DNA from: Diospyros lotus
Lineage: Eukaryota; Streptophyta; Magnoliopsida; Ericales; Ebenaceae
Assembly (NCBI RefSeq): GCF_014633365.1
Contig: NC_068340.1
Location: forward strand, 21,555,879 to 21,619,878
Length of the DNA: 64,000 nucleotides
Direction: 5' to 3'
The translations under genes and the position numbers were made by a program. Under the pieces are notes generated by a model that was not told the DNA's origin, did not search any database, and saw only the letters and a program-made list of their open reading frames with translations. Below, in pieces: positions 12,452 to 24,000 of the stretch; within the stretch, counting starts at the first letter, position 1; each line of letters opens with the position of its first letter.

Positions 12452-13059
12452 CCCCCCGCGAGCACACGTAGAACCACTCCCCCCCTCTCTCTCTCTCTCC
12501 CCCCATCTTCTCTCTGTTCTCGCTCTCATCTTCTGGCCATCGACAGCCATAGCCACCACTGCCGCCGTCGACCTTCAACTCCGTCGCCACCGCGACCAGC
12601 GCCCCTCAACGCCACCGCGACCAGTACCACAACCACCGTTGTAGCATCCCAAAAATTTGGAGACAAGTAAAAATAATTAATTTGAGTGTTTGAGGATATT
12701 TTAGAATATTTGAAGATTTTTAAGAAAATATTTATTTATGATATTTTGAAGAAATAGAAAATTAAGATGATTAATTAAATTAATTGGATGTATTTATGAA
12801 AAGAATAATAAAATGAAATATAATAAAAATAATAACAATAATAATAGAAATTATAATAATGAGAACAAAAATAATAATGATAATAACATATTTAATTAAA
12901 TTAAATTAATTAGTTAACTAATTAATATATATATATATATAATTGTATGTGTGTGTGCGTGGCCATTTCTTGGCCTTAGCTTTGTATGGCTTAAAAGCCA
13001 CTCAAAAGTGATAAGAATTGAGGGAAGCTTGGGCAGCAAGCTGGAAGGAGCAGTGCGCG

Positions 13060-13092
13060 GGGAAGAAGAAGAAGAAGAAGAAGAAGAAGAAG
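13060..13092 (+). repeat. GAA microsatellite
   Basis: Around ten consecutive GAA triplets lie in the GA-rich leader-like part of the solo LTR. The Glu/Lys-rich open frame here is an artefact of the repeat. Confidence 0.8.
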
Positions 13093-14374
13093 GAAAAAGG
13101 GAGGAGAAGAAGGAAAGAAGGGAGAAGAAGCAGCGCGTAGGGGGCAGTGGGCGCAGGGAGGAGGAGAAGAAATGAAGAATGAGAAGAAAATGAAGGAAAA
13201 AAAGAAAAGGAAAGGAAAGAGAGGAAAGAAAAGGAAATAAAGAAAAATAAAAGGATTTTAGAATTTTTTGGCATAGAAAATGATCAGGTACGTGGGTAAA
13301 AATTAGTAGAAGTGTGATATGTGTAAATTATAAATTTTGCGCGATTAGAAATAATTAATTTAAATTCCGGTTGTGTTATTTGTTAGGAAATGATTTAATT
13401 CGCATCGGGAGTACAAGAGAGGCTGAAAGCAGCTATTTTCAGGCAAGCTCTTAACCCTCCCCTCGCATTATTTATTTCCCGTGAAAGTCTTTCAGGTTTC
13501 TTGTACTCTAAACCCTCCTTTACTGTGACTCGATTCTACGCATAAATAATAATAATCCGCGTAGTAACCATTTTACGACTTTTATTTTATTAATGAGTTT
13601 ATTGTTAATGGGATAAGCTAAGAAAGGATGTCATGGCGTTTTTTATTTCAACCGTTACGGAGCTTCGTATCGTTCCGCTTTTCTTGGGAATGATGCCGTA
13701 CCCGTTGGGCTAGGTTCTTAGAAAAGTTGTTTATGGTTTAATGGGGTTTTATTAATAATTTATTATGTATGTTGAGATGGCTTTATGTGAATTAAAAGGA
13801 ATGAGAATGGTAATCTGATGATATGTGGATATGTACATGAAGAGTTATGAGTTATGGAGAAATGTTATGTAAAGTTAAGCTGGGAAGTTATAAAGTCAAT
13901 AGTGTCGGTAAGTGTGTCTAAGGGTATCGGTACAAAGCCACTGACTGTTGATCGTGGGTCGTGGCAGTTGATGGTTGAATGTATGGGCGCCAGTCATCGG
14001 TTGTTACGATAAGCGCTAGACGGCCAGAAGAGCTAGTACTCCAGATTCCCGCATTGGTTTGTGCATTTCATGATGTGTGTGCTACAAAGGGCTGGGTTGC
14101 ATTCACGTGGGGACATGCTTTGTGTGTGATGGGATGTGTGAGCATTTACATGACCCGGTTGGTCTAAGAGCCAATTTGGGTACCCTAGGTGAGCATATAC
14201 ATTTAGAGGCATCTCGCATGTGTGAATTCTTATGTGGGCGTTAGCATGGCCTGATGCTTGGTTTATGGGGCCTTGTCATCACGTTTATGCTACAAAAGCC
14301 GTTGCATTTCTTATTTGTTGCATGGTGAGAATGTGCGTTTTAGGTGATAAGTATGGGTGGTAGGCGTGGTCACG

Positions 14375-14525
14375 GTAAGACCTTGGGGTGAGACCCACGG
14401 CGGCGTGATCCACGATATGGCCACGGTAAGACCTTGGGGTGAGACCCACGGCGGCGTGGTCCACGATAAGACCTTGGGGTGAGACCCACGGCAACCTAAA
14501 GACCTTGGGGTGAGACCCACGGCAA
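14375..14525 (-). repeat. Tandem CCTTGGGGTGAGACCCACGG array
   Basis: Four copies of AAGACCTTGGGGTGAGACCC are spaced irregularly 30-54 bp apart, joined by CGGCGTGRTCCACGATA spacers. The sister LTR at 2639-5102 carries only two such units, so the array expanded or contracted after the copies diverged. Confidence 0.7.
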
Positions 14526-15860
14526 CAGATTATGATGTGAGCAAGGAATGGGCAGGTTAAGGACATGGTATGGAGGTAGCTTATAAAAGGCTGCCAACAG
14601 GTATGTATACGGGACTCGGGTGCCAATGTGTGACTTATGTGGGCCATTGGTTCCTTATGTGCAGTTAATTTTATGTTATACATGTAGAAGTAAGGTACAT
14701 GTGGATCATGGCATGGTGTGGTTGCATTGGCATGGGTTGCATGGGGTGTCATGGGAAGAGTCCTATCCTAAGCCCTCAGCCTTTCTTTTCTAGAGCTTGC
14801 TGAGTCTCGCGACTCATATTGTTTTACATCATTCCAGGTACGTTCATCGGGGTTGGGTCCAGATCGACATGTCATGGTAGCAAGTGCAGAGCTCTCCTGA
14901 ACCTAGATCCTGAGTGTCGTGTGTCTGGATGAAAGTAATGCTTTATGTTTGTGAGATGGAGGCATATTATGTAAGCCCAAGTGGGGCCAAGTGATGAAAG
15001 GTTTGTAAAGATGTTTATGAGATGTTATAATAAAAAGAGATTATGATTTAAATAAGGGTTATGTTATTGTGAGTGTGTTGTAGTTGTGTCATTGTTCGAT
15101 ATCTTTTTAGTAATGACTCTCTCATGGATCCTTTTGGTGGTAGAGGCTCCGAGAGGCGGGCCGTTACAACCGTCATCGACCTTCAACCCCACAGTCGCCA
15201 CCGCGACCAGCACCTCCCTCCACCACCTTCAACCCCACAGCCACCGCCACCGCGACCAGACCCCCCCACCGCCATCCCGGCCAGCCTCCCATCGCCACCG
15301 CGACAGTACCGCGACCAGCCCCCCATCGCCACCGCGACAGTATCGCGACCAGCGCCCTTCACTGCCATAGCCACCACGACCACCCGCCGCAGCCACCTCG
15401 ACCACTTGCCCCCCCCCCCCAACACACACACAGAAAACCCTAGAACGAAGAAGATGAGATGGGTTGCAGCTGATTTGATTTTTTGTTATGTTATTTAAAT
15501 TTTTTATTTTATTTATTTATTAAACTAAATATGTGATATATTTTATTTGTATTAATTTTTTTAAATGATATTTCTAAGGTTGTTGATTTTTTTATTTTAT
15601 TTGAATTTTATTTTATAGTTTAAAATTTTTGAATCAAATTTATAATTTGTTAAATAAAATATCATAATAACAAAAAAAAAATCGTTTTTAAAATTTTAAA
15701 GCAAACGCGTTTTCTAGTTTCCTATTTTGAGAAATAATTTTTCAGAATGACAAAAAGAACGCATTTTTAAAAATTTCAAAACAGACACTCAAAATATAAA
15801 ACTCAAAATGAATTCAAAATTCAAAACACAAAACTCAAACACATAGAGAACACCACCTTA

Positions 15861-18800
15861 GTTTCTAGAGCTTTTCTTTTTGAGTTTTCTCTTTTTAAAG
15901 TTAAATCTAATTTTTTTATTAGTACAACAATTATGAATCATAACAAATTTCTCTTTTTCATTTTAGACTTAGTATTGATAAAAATTGTGATGGTTGATGT
16001 AAGGACAAAATAATCTATTAAAAAACAAGTTTCCCTCTCAACTAAGCACTATGTTTTATTATGTCTAAGGATGCATTTAATTGTAAGGGTAAAATTTGGA
16101 TAGAAAAAAAATGAATTTTAAGAGATTAAATTTTAGAAAAATAAGCTGTTTAATTGGTATAATTTTTTACTTGAAAAATAATGTTATTTGAAGAAAAAAA
16201 TATTTTTAATTTCTAATAAAACAGCTTAAACTTTCAATTTCACAAATTCAAGTAATTGCATTTCCAATTAAACTTCAAATCACATGATTGCTTAAACTTC
16301 CAATCGGAGCTCCTCCCCTCCCTAAAGAATTTGGTTTTCAATATTTGAATAAAAAAACAATCATGTGACAAGAAATGAGAAAATGAGTTTCCTGAAAAAA
16401 TTTGATTGTCAAACACAACCACAAATGAAAAATTAGATAAAAAAAATGTGTTTTTTTTTTAAAAAAAAGGGCTATCAAACTCCCCTAATTGATTGTGAGG
16501 TGGAAATTGAAAGATGCTTTTTCACAATGCAGAGGATAAATTATATTATTAATTTTTAAAATTTACACTTTATAATAAATTAATTATTATATTTTAATTT
16601 TTATTGTTATAGTTATTAAATTTAATTTTTGTTATAAGTTAATTTATTTTTTAATATTCATCAAATTTTGTTAACCAAAACCGGCATGTGATATATATTA
16701 ATATAAACTTAAAAATTGCTTAATGTTAAATTAACACAAATCCCTTTATTAAGTAATTTTAAATTGAGATTAATATATAATATGCTAATTTTTTTAATAA
16801 TAAAAAAAAAACTAAATTGCAACATTTGTACTTGATGGGTTGTACATTGAAAAACGTTTGTAGGTCAGTGTGCCTATGACTTCTTTTTTTAATCTTTAAA
16901 ATGCTAAATGTGGGTTTGATCTGTATATATAGGTAATGTTGGTATCATAATTCTCAACTCTAAGAGCATCATATATTTCTCACAAAAAAATTATCAAATT
17001 ATGTTTCTGCTCAACTTTTAAGTACTTACAAATGAAAAATAAAAACTCATAAATTAAGTGGTTGAATTATAATAAATTAGGAGTCAGGTTCAATTTCTTA
17101 TTTTGCACAATGAGACAAAATTTTTATCTGCGATTTATCTCCTCTGCTAAAATCAAAGACACAAGCGATGAGAGATCGCGTAAAAATAATAATTCTAAAA
17201 ATAATAACCCATTTTCATAAAATCTTATTATTGCTTAATTAATGTGATTATGTGGTTTAAGTTAGTTTTATAATTAAAAGTAGTAATATTTAATCATAAA
17301 AATTAAAAATAGTAAATTTATTCTTATATACTTATGTAGTTTTAACTACATATATAGACACTTTTGTGATATATCTTTTTTAATAATTTTATTCTAAAAG
17401 AGACACTTTAATCAATCACTCACTGAAAGCGTTTTTTCTAATAATTGAACCAATAAACCTTAAACTGTTTTCTTTGAGAGTGATTCTTACAACTAAAGAA
17501 AACTTAGTTTAGCACAAAGTAGAGACATTAGAACTCTTGGTTTAATTAATTTATAATCTGATGCTTTGATTGATTGTTTTCAACGGAATAATTAGTGATA
17601 TGTAATTGCTTGACGATTTAAATATATATATATAAATTATAAAAAAATGCAATTCATATAAAACAACAATTAATAATAATTAATGCCAACCGACGCTAAA
17701 CAGGGGAAGTCTTGATCTCATTTGTTTACTTTTCCACCCACACCCCCCTTAAAGTCCCCCAATTCCTCATTACTGTCCTCGGAGTGTTCCATTGAATAGA
17801 TAACTCTCAATGATACAAAAACTTTAACAATTACCACCAAAACAATAACTTGGACTACTTTGGTTATTTTAGCAAATATAGTTAAATAATATTTTCAAAC
17901 TTTTTGTTTTACTTGATCGTTAAATCTATCTCCATAAGTGACTAAAATAATTAAAAAGATTTTGAATAACGTTAATCCTGTTGCATATTTATTATCTTAC
18001 CAATGCCTAATGCTACAAAAATAATAAAAAATATTATTAGTATATCATGGTGTATATCTTGAGCTACATAATAATGTTTCAATGTATAAAATGCACTCAC
18101 CTAAGACGCTAAGGCGCAGTGATGCGAGAGATATTTATGTCATTTATATGCATTGTGTAGTTTAAAATATACATAAATGATGTACATATAGCACCACTCA
18201 AAAGTAATTAACCGAACAACAATATATATATATATATACATCATTTATTATAATAAACTATTATGTGAAATTTATAATCAATTATGACAACCCACATCAA
18301 AATAAACAACGGATAAACCCAGAAGAAGAATAAAGGGATGAAAGAAAGCAAAGGAGGGCCATTTCTTGTTATCTTTTATTATTAAGGGGTGAGGGCAATT
18401 AAATTAAAAGCTAGCAGTTTAGGCAAAGCCAGAGAATAATTGGTTGTATTCTAAGAATTTTAAGGGGGGAGGGGGGTTTGCTTTTTGTGTAGCTTTCCCC
18501 CATCATCAGTCTCTATTATTGTTGGTTGGATGGACCTCTGAAAATTCCTACCAACTCAAAAAAGAGAATATCACAGCCACCCACAATGCCAAGATGCCCC
18601 CACCCACCACCCCAACACACCTCAATCTCTCTGTCTCTCTGTGTGTGTGTTATATTATATCATTTTTAGATTGCATTCATTCATGTAATTAATTGTGAAA
18701 TTGAATGAATCGGTTTAGTTCTTGTTGTTATAAAAATAACATCAGATTCGAGCAAGATTATAGTTAATAATTTTTAAAAAAATAATAATAAATAAGAAAA

Positions 18801-19508
18801 TTAATACATAATTTTTACATAGAAAACCCCTAATAAAATTAGGGTAAAAAATAGATAGAAAATTTTATTACAAAAAAATAATAAAAATTATAATCTTTCC
18901 CCTAAATCACAAAAAAAATAACAACAATAATCTTTTCTTAAAAATATGGGAACACTCTCTAATATTTTTAATTCTTTATTTTTCTTACTGAGAGGGATAC
19001 TAAGGAATGCTCATCCAATGAGCTGGGAGGCCAATTTACAGGCCTCCCTTACGCGTTAAAAAACGTGTCGATGGCGCCACATTTCGGCGCCCTCCTCTTC
19101 CATCTTGTCAAAATTACAGCTATTTACGGTGACTGGCTTTTGATTTCTGCTTTTTCTCTTGACACATTTCGGCGCATAGCTGCACCTTTGTCCTTTGTCT
19201 CCTTTAATCTCAGCGCTACACTTGTTAGGGCAATTTTGCAAGTTAGTGTCGTGTGGTTGGTTATGCGGCTTCAGTTATTTAGCATTCATTTTCACAAGCA
19301 GGAAATTAGACTAGCATTCATAATCATAACTAATTTGACCATATGGAAAATTCAAATAATTTACGTCAGCTGTAAAGCTGAAAATATTGTTCCAGTGTCA
19401 TATTCGAAATAAAGATTCGAATCCTAATTACCCTTTCCCAAAACAAATATATAACTATGCTATTTTTCCTAAAACAACAATATCAACCCACTAATTTAAT
19501 CTTACTAA
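15861..19508. other. Intergenic region, no gene recognised
   Basis: AT-rich with a TA repeat at ~18222-18238. Around 19021-19050 there is an inverted GGGAGGCC...GGCCTCCC pair, and ACATTTCGGCGC occurs twice (19079 and 19164). The 115-codon frame at 19065-19412 has no recognisable domain and is not called. Confidence 0.4.
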
Positions 19509-19588
19509 AAGTGTGTTTGATTGCACATATTTTTCATAAAAAATATGTAATTATTACATATTTTTATGAAAAATAATCAAACACTCTT
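19509..19588. mobile_element. Palindromic mini-MITE, copy c
   Basis: GTGTTTGATTGCACATATTT pairs with AAATAATCAAACACTCTT across a TGTAATTATTACA centre. Same family as the hairpins at 5252 and 5480. Confidence 0.6.
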
Positions 19589-21016
19589 AATGACTACCTA
19601 ACAATCTATACCATGCAAGAAAACTAATTTTGATTTTTAAATAATTCACATGAACCTTCCTTGCTACTTCTAATTTGCCCTGTAAATATAAATATGCGGA
19701 ATGTAAGTGTTGATATGTGAAAATACGTCCTTATATTATATCTAAGACAAATTTTGCTTCCAACCACAGACTAAAACATTCTAATCATACAAAGTAATGA
19801 TTAACATTTCGACTAGCTAGCTATCTCTAAACAACCAATCAAGCAAAATAAAACCCCTATGCTGGAATGGGGCCACACCGTGTGGGCTTTGTGCCCCACG
19901 TTTCACGTGCTATTTGTCTTGCTGTTATAGGTTTCAATCAAGCCCACAGTAAAAACCATGACCAGGCCGACCATTCCAGCCCAAGTTTGCCAAGATTAGA
20001 TAGTCTTGTCCATGGCCTTAATGATCCATCACCTCTTAACTCACCGCAAAGCTTTTGTATAAATCAATTAGTTGAAATAGCTTTTTCCCAAAAGTGTAAG
20101 GTAACCCTCGACAAAGCAAGGAGTTAATGAGATACAAAACAGAATAAAATACTATTATTTCATTATATAGAGATAATCTGTTGCCCGCGAGCATGCAAAG
20201 GGGTGGGTGGAGGGCCATGCTAAGGTTCACGCCCCCTCTAAATTTGTTCACGTCGAACAAATGTTATGTTGTCCAATGCAAATAACATAATATTTCACTT
20301 TCATTATAATAACACAAAGAGCAAGGCTAACTAACAATTTTGCAAGTTGAAGGTGCGAATAATTTATGTGCCAAAAGAAGGGTGCTTTCCACAGTTTGTA
20401 ATAAGACTCGGAACTAATGCAGGAAAACCAGATTTTGGAATAGCTTCCCTAAACCAGATTAAAGAAATCCTTGCTGAGAATTAGCTTATGTGTGCAGGCA
20501 TTAACTGCTGCAATCAATCTTCGATATTGTGCACTCAACTTTTCCTTTTCAAAAAATATTTATTACCCTCAACACGAAGAATTCAGCATAATCAGCTGAT
20601 TCAACTGTTACCCTCTACTGATCAGGAGTGTGAGCAGCCTTCTGAAATGGAGAAAAATTGCAAAGTCAATTTCCATTTTCTGTAATGTCTATGGCTAAAA
20701 TGTATCTTTAATATTTTCTTACTACTTCGCAAAAAGGAAAAAAAGAAAGAAAAATTGCAAGTCAATCGTTGAAACGGAGCCAAATATGTAAATAAAAATT
20801 ATAGCAGAGGAGAAGGGGGTCGAAAAAACAAATATGGACTTGATTGTTGAACAAAGGGCAATAACAATACTGTAGCTTGGAAATCCTGGTCTACTGGACA
20901 AAGATTTGATGGCATATAATCATGTACATATTACATATAATACGAAGTTGTAGGATGATGCATAAGAGAGTAGCTTCTACAAACAGAAGTAAAGCCTTGG
21001 TCAATTATGTTAAACA
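19589..21016 (-). other. Downstream flank / 3' UTR of the translocator gene
   Basis: The minus-strand gene ends at 21017, so its 3' UTR must begin here. Several minus-strand AATAAA-type words are present, for instance opposite TTTATT near 20560, but none can be singled out as the polyA signal. No other gene seen. Confidence 0.35.
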
Positions 21017-24000
21017 TCAAATCATGGCCTGGATAAGTGAGGTAGAAAAGCAAAAATTGAGATTAAGCGGAATAAAAAGGTACGGGCAATGAAATCTTAC
21101 CCGTTTTTGCTCTTCCATGTTTGCCTTAATAAGGGAGTAGATGGCAACACCGGCAATGGCTATTGCAGTACCAATCCCGGTCTGTCGAGAGATCTTGTTA
21201 CCTGCCAAATGCGACCATCCATATATATTAGCATTTAGTTGAGAAGTGGTTTGGTGAGCGTAAATACAACTAATTCTATTGACATTGAAAATCTTTGGTA
21301 TACCTTAGGTAGTAAAGCATTTCTGGAGCCGTTGCAACTCTTTACTGAAATAAGTATCTAGTTTGATTCGTATTCCTAATTTGCACATCAACTAGCATGG
21401 TTTTTTTTTTTTTTTTTTGAAATAATTACCTAAAGCCATATAACAAAGATTAGCCAATGACAACCATGGAGCATCAAGGCTCAGATTTCCAAATTGGCTA
21501 AGGTGTTCTGGACTCTCAGATCCCATTTTTGAGCAACTGGCTAAAATGACTTTCTAATCCAAAACATAAAACATAATAGAGATAAATAGATAGTATTATT
21601 TTCTAAACATTTATTAAAATGAGTAAAATAAAGTTGTATTAAGATAATTTATCTGTAATGTCCAAGATAACTTATTCGAAATGGAGAGAAATAAATTTAT
21701 ATGTGAAATCTAAAATAAGAAGTTAGATAACTTTTTTCCAATTAAATTTAACTAACACAATGAAAAACACTTTTGTTTGGAATGTTTTTCATATCTTACT
21801 TTTTTTCGATCTATATCTTAGTTAACAAACACTACCTAAAGAAATTGATTAGGTCATGGCAAGCCTCGTCTCTACTGAAAACTTTTTTTCTTTAATTTCA
21901 CATGTATTGTTTTTAAGTGTAGAAAGAAAAATGTATGGAGTAATTACCAAATACTACAATAGAGAACCCAATCACAAACACGCGCTTTAAGACATTTCCA
22001 ACTGCATGTGTAAGTGGGGCAACTCGTTCCAGAGTGTTAGTTGCAATCTGTCAACATAAAGAGGTAAACTTGATCCTTCATATAAAAGTTCAATGCGAAG
22101 GAATTAAATAGCAGATTGATGCATTCAATAATAAATAATCAGGAAGTGAAGAGATATCAGATACCAGGAACTAAATTTACTGAAAAAAAGACATGCATCT
22201 AATTATGATATCCGTTTGCAACAACATGCACATATATCAACAACATTCTCTAAGGGTCACCTTAAGCTATTACTGGGCACTTCTTCAAAAGAAAATCTAC
22301 CTAGGACGCTACATGTATTTGTCCTCTTGTGGAAAGATGTTTTAACAGTTCTAAAGGAATAAAAAATATGACAAAGATCTATTTTTACGCATGTTTACTG
22401 TGTACTCATTCTGGCGAGCATAACATATCTGGTATATTTTGGGAGATGTCAGCTATTATTAATATGAGCAATGGTTACAACAAAGACCATTGCTGGAAAA
22501 CCTGTCCAGTGCTGACATCAACTTGACAGTCTGGACTAATGTCTTTATCTATAATACTTCTCACATTTTTTCATATTGGATCATCTCCAGCCATTAAGGT
22601 GAAATCCTACAAAATTTTCATAAACACGAGCAATATACATCAATTTATGTCTTTGGCCCTCTAATACACATCATGGGATCATAAGACTGAATGACCTTAA
22701 AAACTTGAAAAAGTCAATGGATGAAGTCTGTAAGACAAATATATGAATGTGGCATGTACTCTCACCTGGTTATAAAGATGATAGAATATTCCTATCAAGA
22801 AAAGATCTGACAAGAATTTGTACAGACCTACTTTTGCAATTGCATCCCTAAATCCATGTTGCATCAGCTGGGGCCCCTCAATCTGAAATCACACATGTAA
22901 AGAGACTCTGAATATGATTTGACGAACTTCAACTAAACAGGAGCATTATTAATTCAGTTAGCATTGGTGGTAAAACAAACTTACAATTACTGCTGGTGGG
23001 ATGCAAAACAGAAGGCCTATTATTGAGATATAAGCATACACATTTGTGCTGTCCATTCCTGTCTGTTGAAATAAATATTATATAAAAATTTTGAGCATAA
23101 GGCAGGGGAAAGAGTGAGAAGAGAAGCAGCAAATTGACAATGTACAAACGTATGGATAAGAATAAACTTATTATGCACTCATTTTATATATGGGAAACCA
23201 ATAAGAGAAAATATACACAGCACATGGCATTGACGTCAATCAAATCTCACAAATGAGTCTGTTTTACCAGAAATTAGAGAAAACTTACGTCGAATTGAAT
23301 AACTGCCACAAGTTTATTGAGAATTAGTACAGGAAAGCCATAAAGCTTAGATTTAACTAATAAATAATTCATTATACATAACAGAAAACCTGGTACAGGT
23401 AACTAAAAGAGGTATCTAAACATCTTGGGCATCAAATTTGAGCACTTCCACCACATGCAATTAAATAGTGAATAATGTTTACACATCAGGTGCACTCAGT
23501 AAAGCCTCAATAGCATTTAAAATTGATTGAGATCCTTTTATATGATTGAATCAATTTACATGATGAACAGACAAAATTTAGTTAAATATCAAGGTTTTTA
23601 GGTGATAATTGGTGGATATGGTGTATTTCATAGGTTTCTGAAAAGGACATTATAGTTATCAATTAATTTCCTCCAATGAACCTCATGAATCCCCAAACAA
23701 AAACAAAATGAAATAAAAAAAAAAACAGCATGTACAGAATGTGCCTGTAATTTTTTTTATATATATATATATATATAATCATCTTTCAATACATGAGCAG
23801 CTGATGCTTGGATAATGATATTTGTTCCCGTAAGAACCTATTTTAAGAACTCATAGAAATACCTCAGACAATGTGTTTGATGTACAAGAATGAATTGAAC
23901 TACTTCAATGAGCCTGCACATGAGATATCTAGTATATGTGTTTGTACAGCAGTATCCTTGGCCCCTTTTGTTGACTCCTTAGTATGATATACACTACTAT

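Larger units (their letters stand above)
12640..15168. mobile_element. Solo LTR, Del/Tekay-like, copy 2 (TSD ACCGT)
   Basis: The plus strand reads TGTAGCATCCC to GGGCCGTTACA, with ACCGT on both sides (12635-12639 and 15169-15173). At 2529 bp it is the inverted counterpart of 2639-5102. Internal features include a TA repeat (~12926-12942), a GAA microsatellite (13060-13092), and an array of GACCTTGGGGTGAGACCCAC units (14380-14522). TATA-, GA-rich-leader- and polyA-like words follow one another in the plus direction, which suggests this copy reads left to right. No internal domain, so it is a solo LTR. Confidence 0.87.
12233..15860 (+). mobile_element. Non-autonomous DNA transposon, copy 2, split by a solo LTR
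   Basis: It begins TTAGGGGCTGTTCT and ends GAACACCACCTTA, which is an imperfect inverted pair. Taking out the solo LTR and its duplicated ACCGT leaves about 1.09 kb, which matches the 1.0 kb copy at 5989-6989 in opposite orientation. The join falls inside a GC-rich core (CGCCACCGCGACCAG repeats, 12560-12639 and 15174-15400). The first 219 bp (12233-12451) also form their own hairpin between GGGGCTGTT and AACAGCCCC and may be a separate MITE. No transposase seen. Confidence 0.5.

Noticed and set aside
12951..13175. Glu/Lys-rich frame
   Set aside because: Caused by the GAA microsatellite in the LTR leader.
15073..15498. 141-codon frame with Pro/Thr/Arg repeats
   Set aside because: Straddles the junction of a solo LTR (ends 15168) and the transposon core. 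The protein-like sequence is a by-product of CCGCGACCAG repeats.
19065..19412. 115-codon plus-strand frame
   Set aside because: No recognisable domain, no splice signals that extend it, and ordinary intergenic composition around it.
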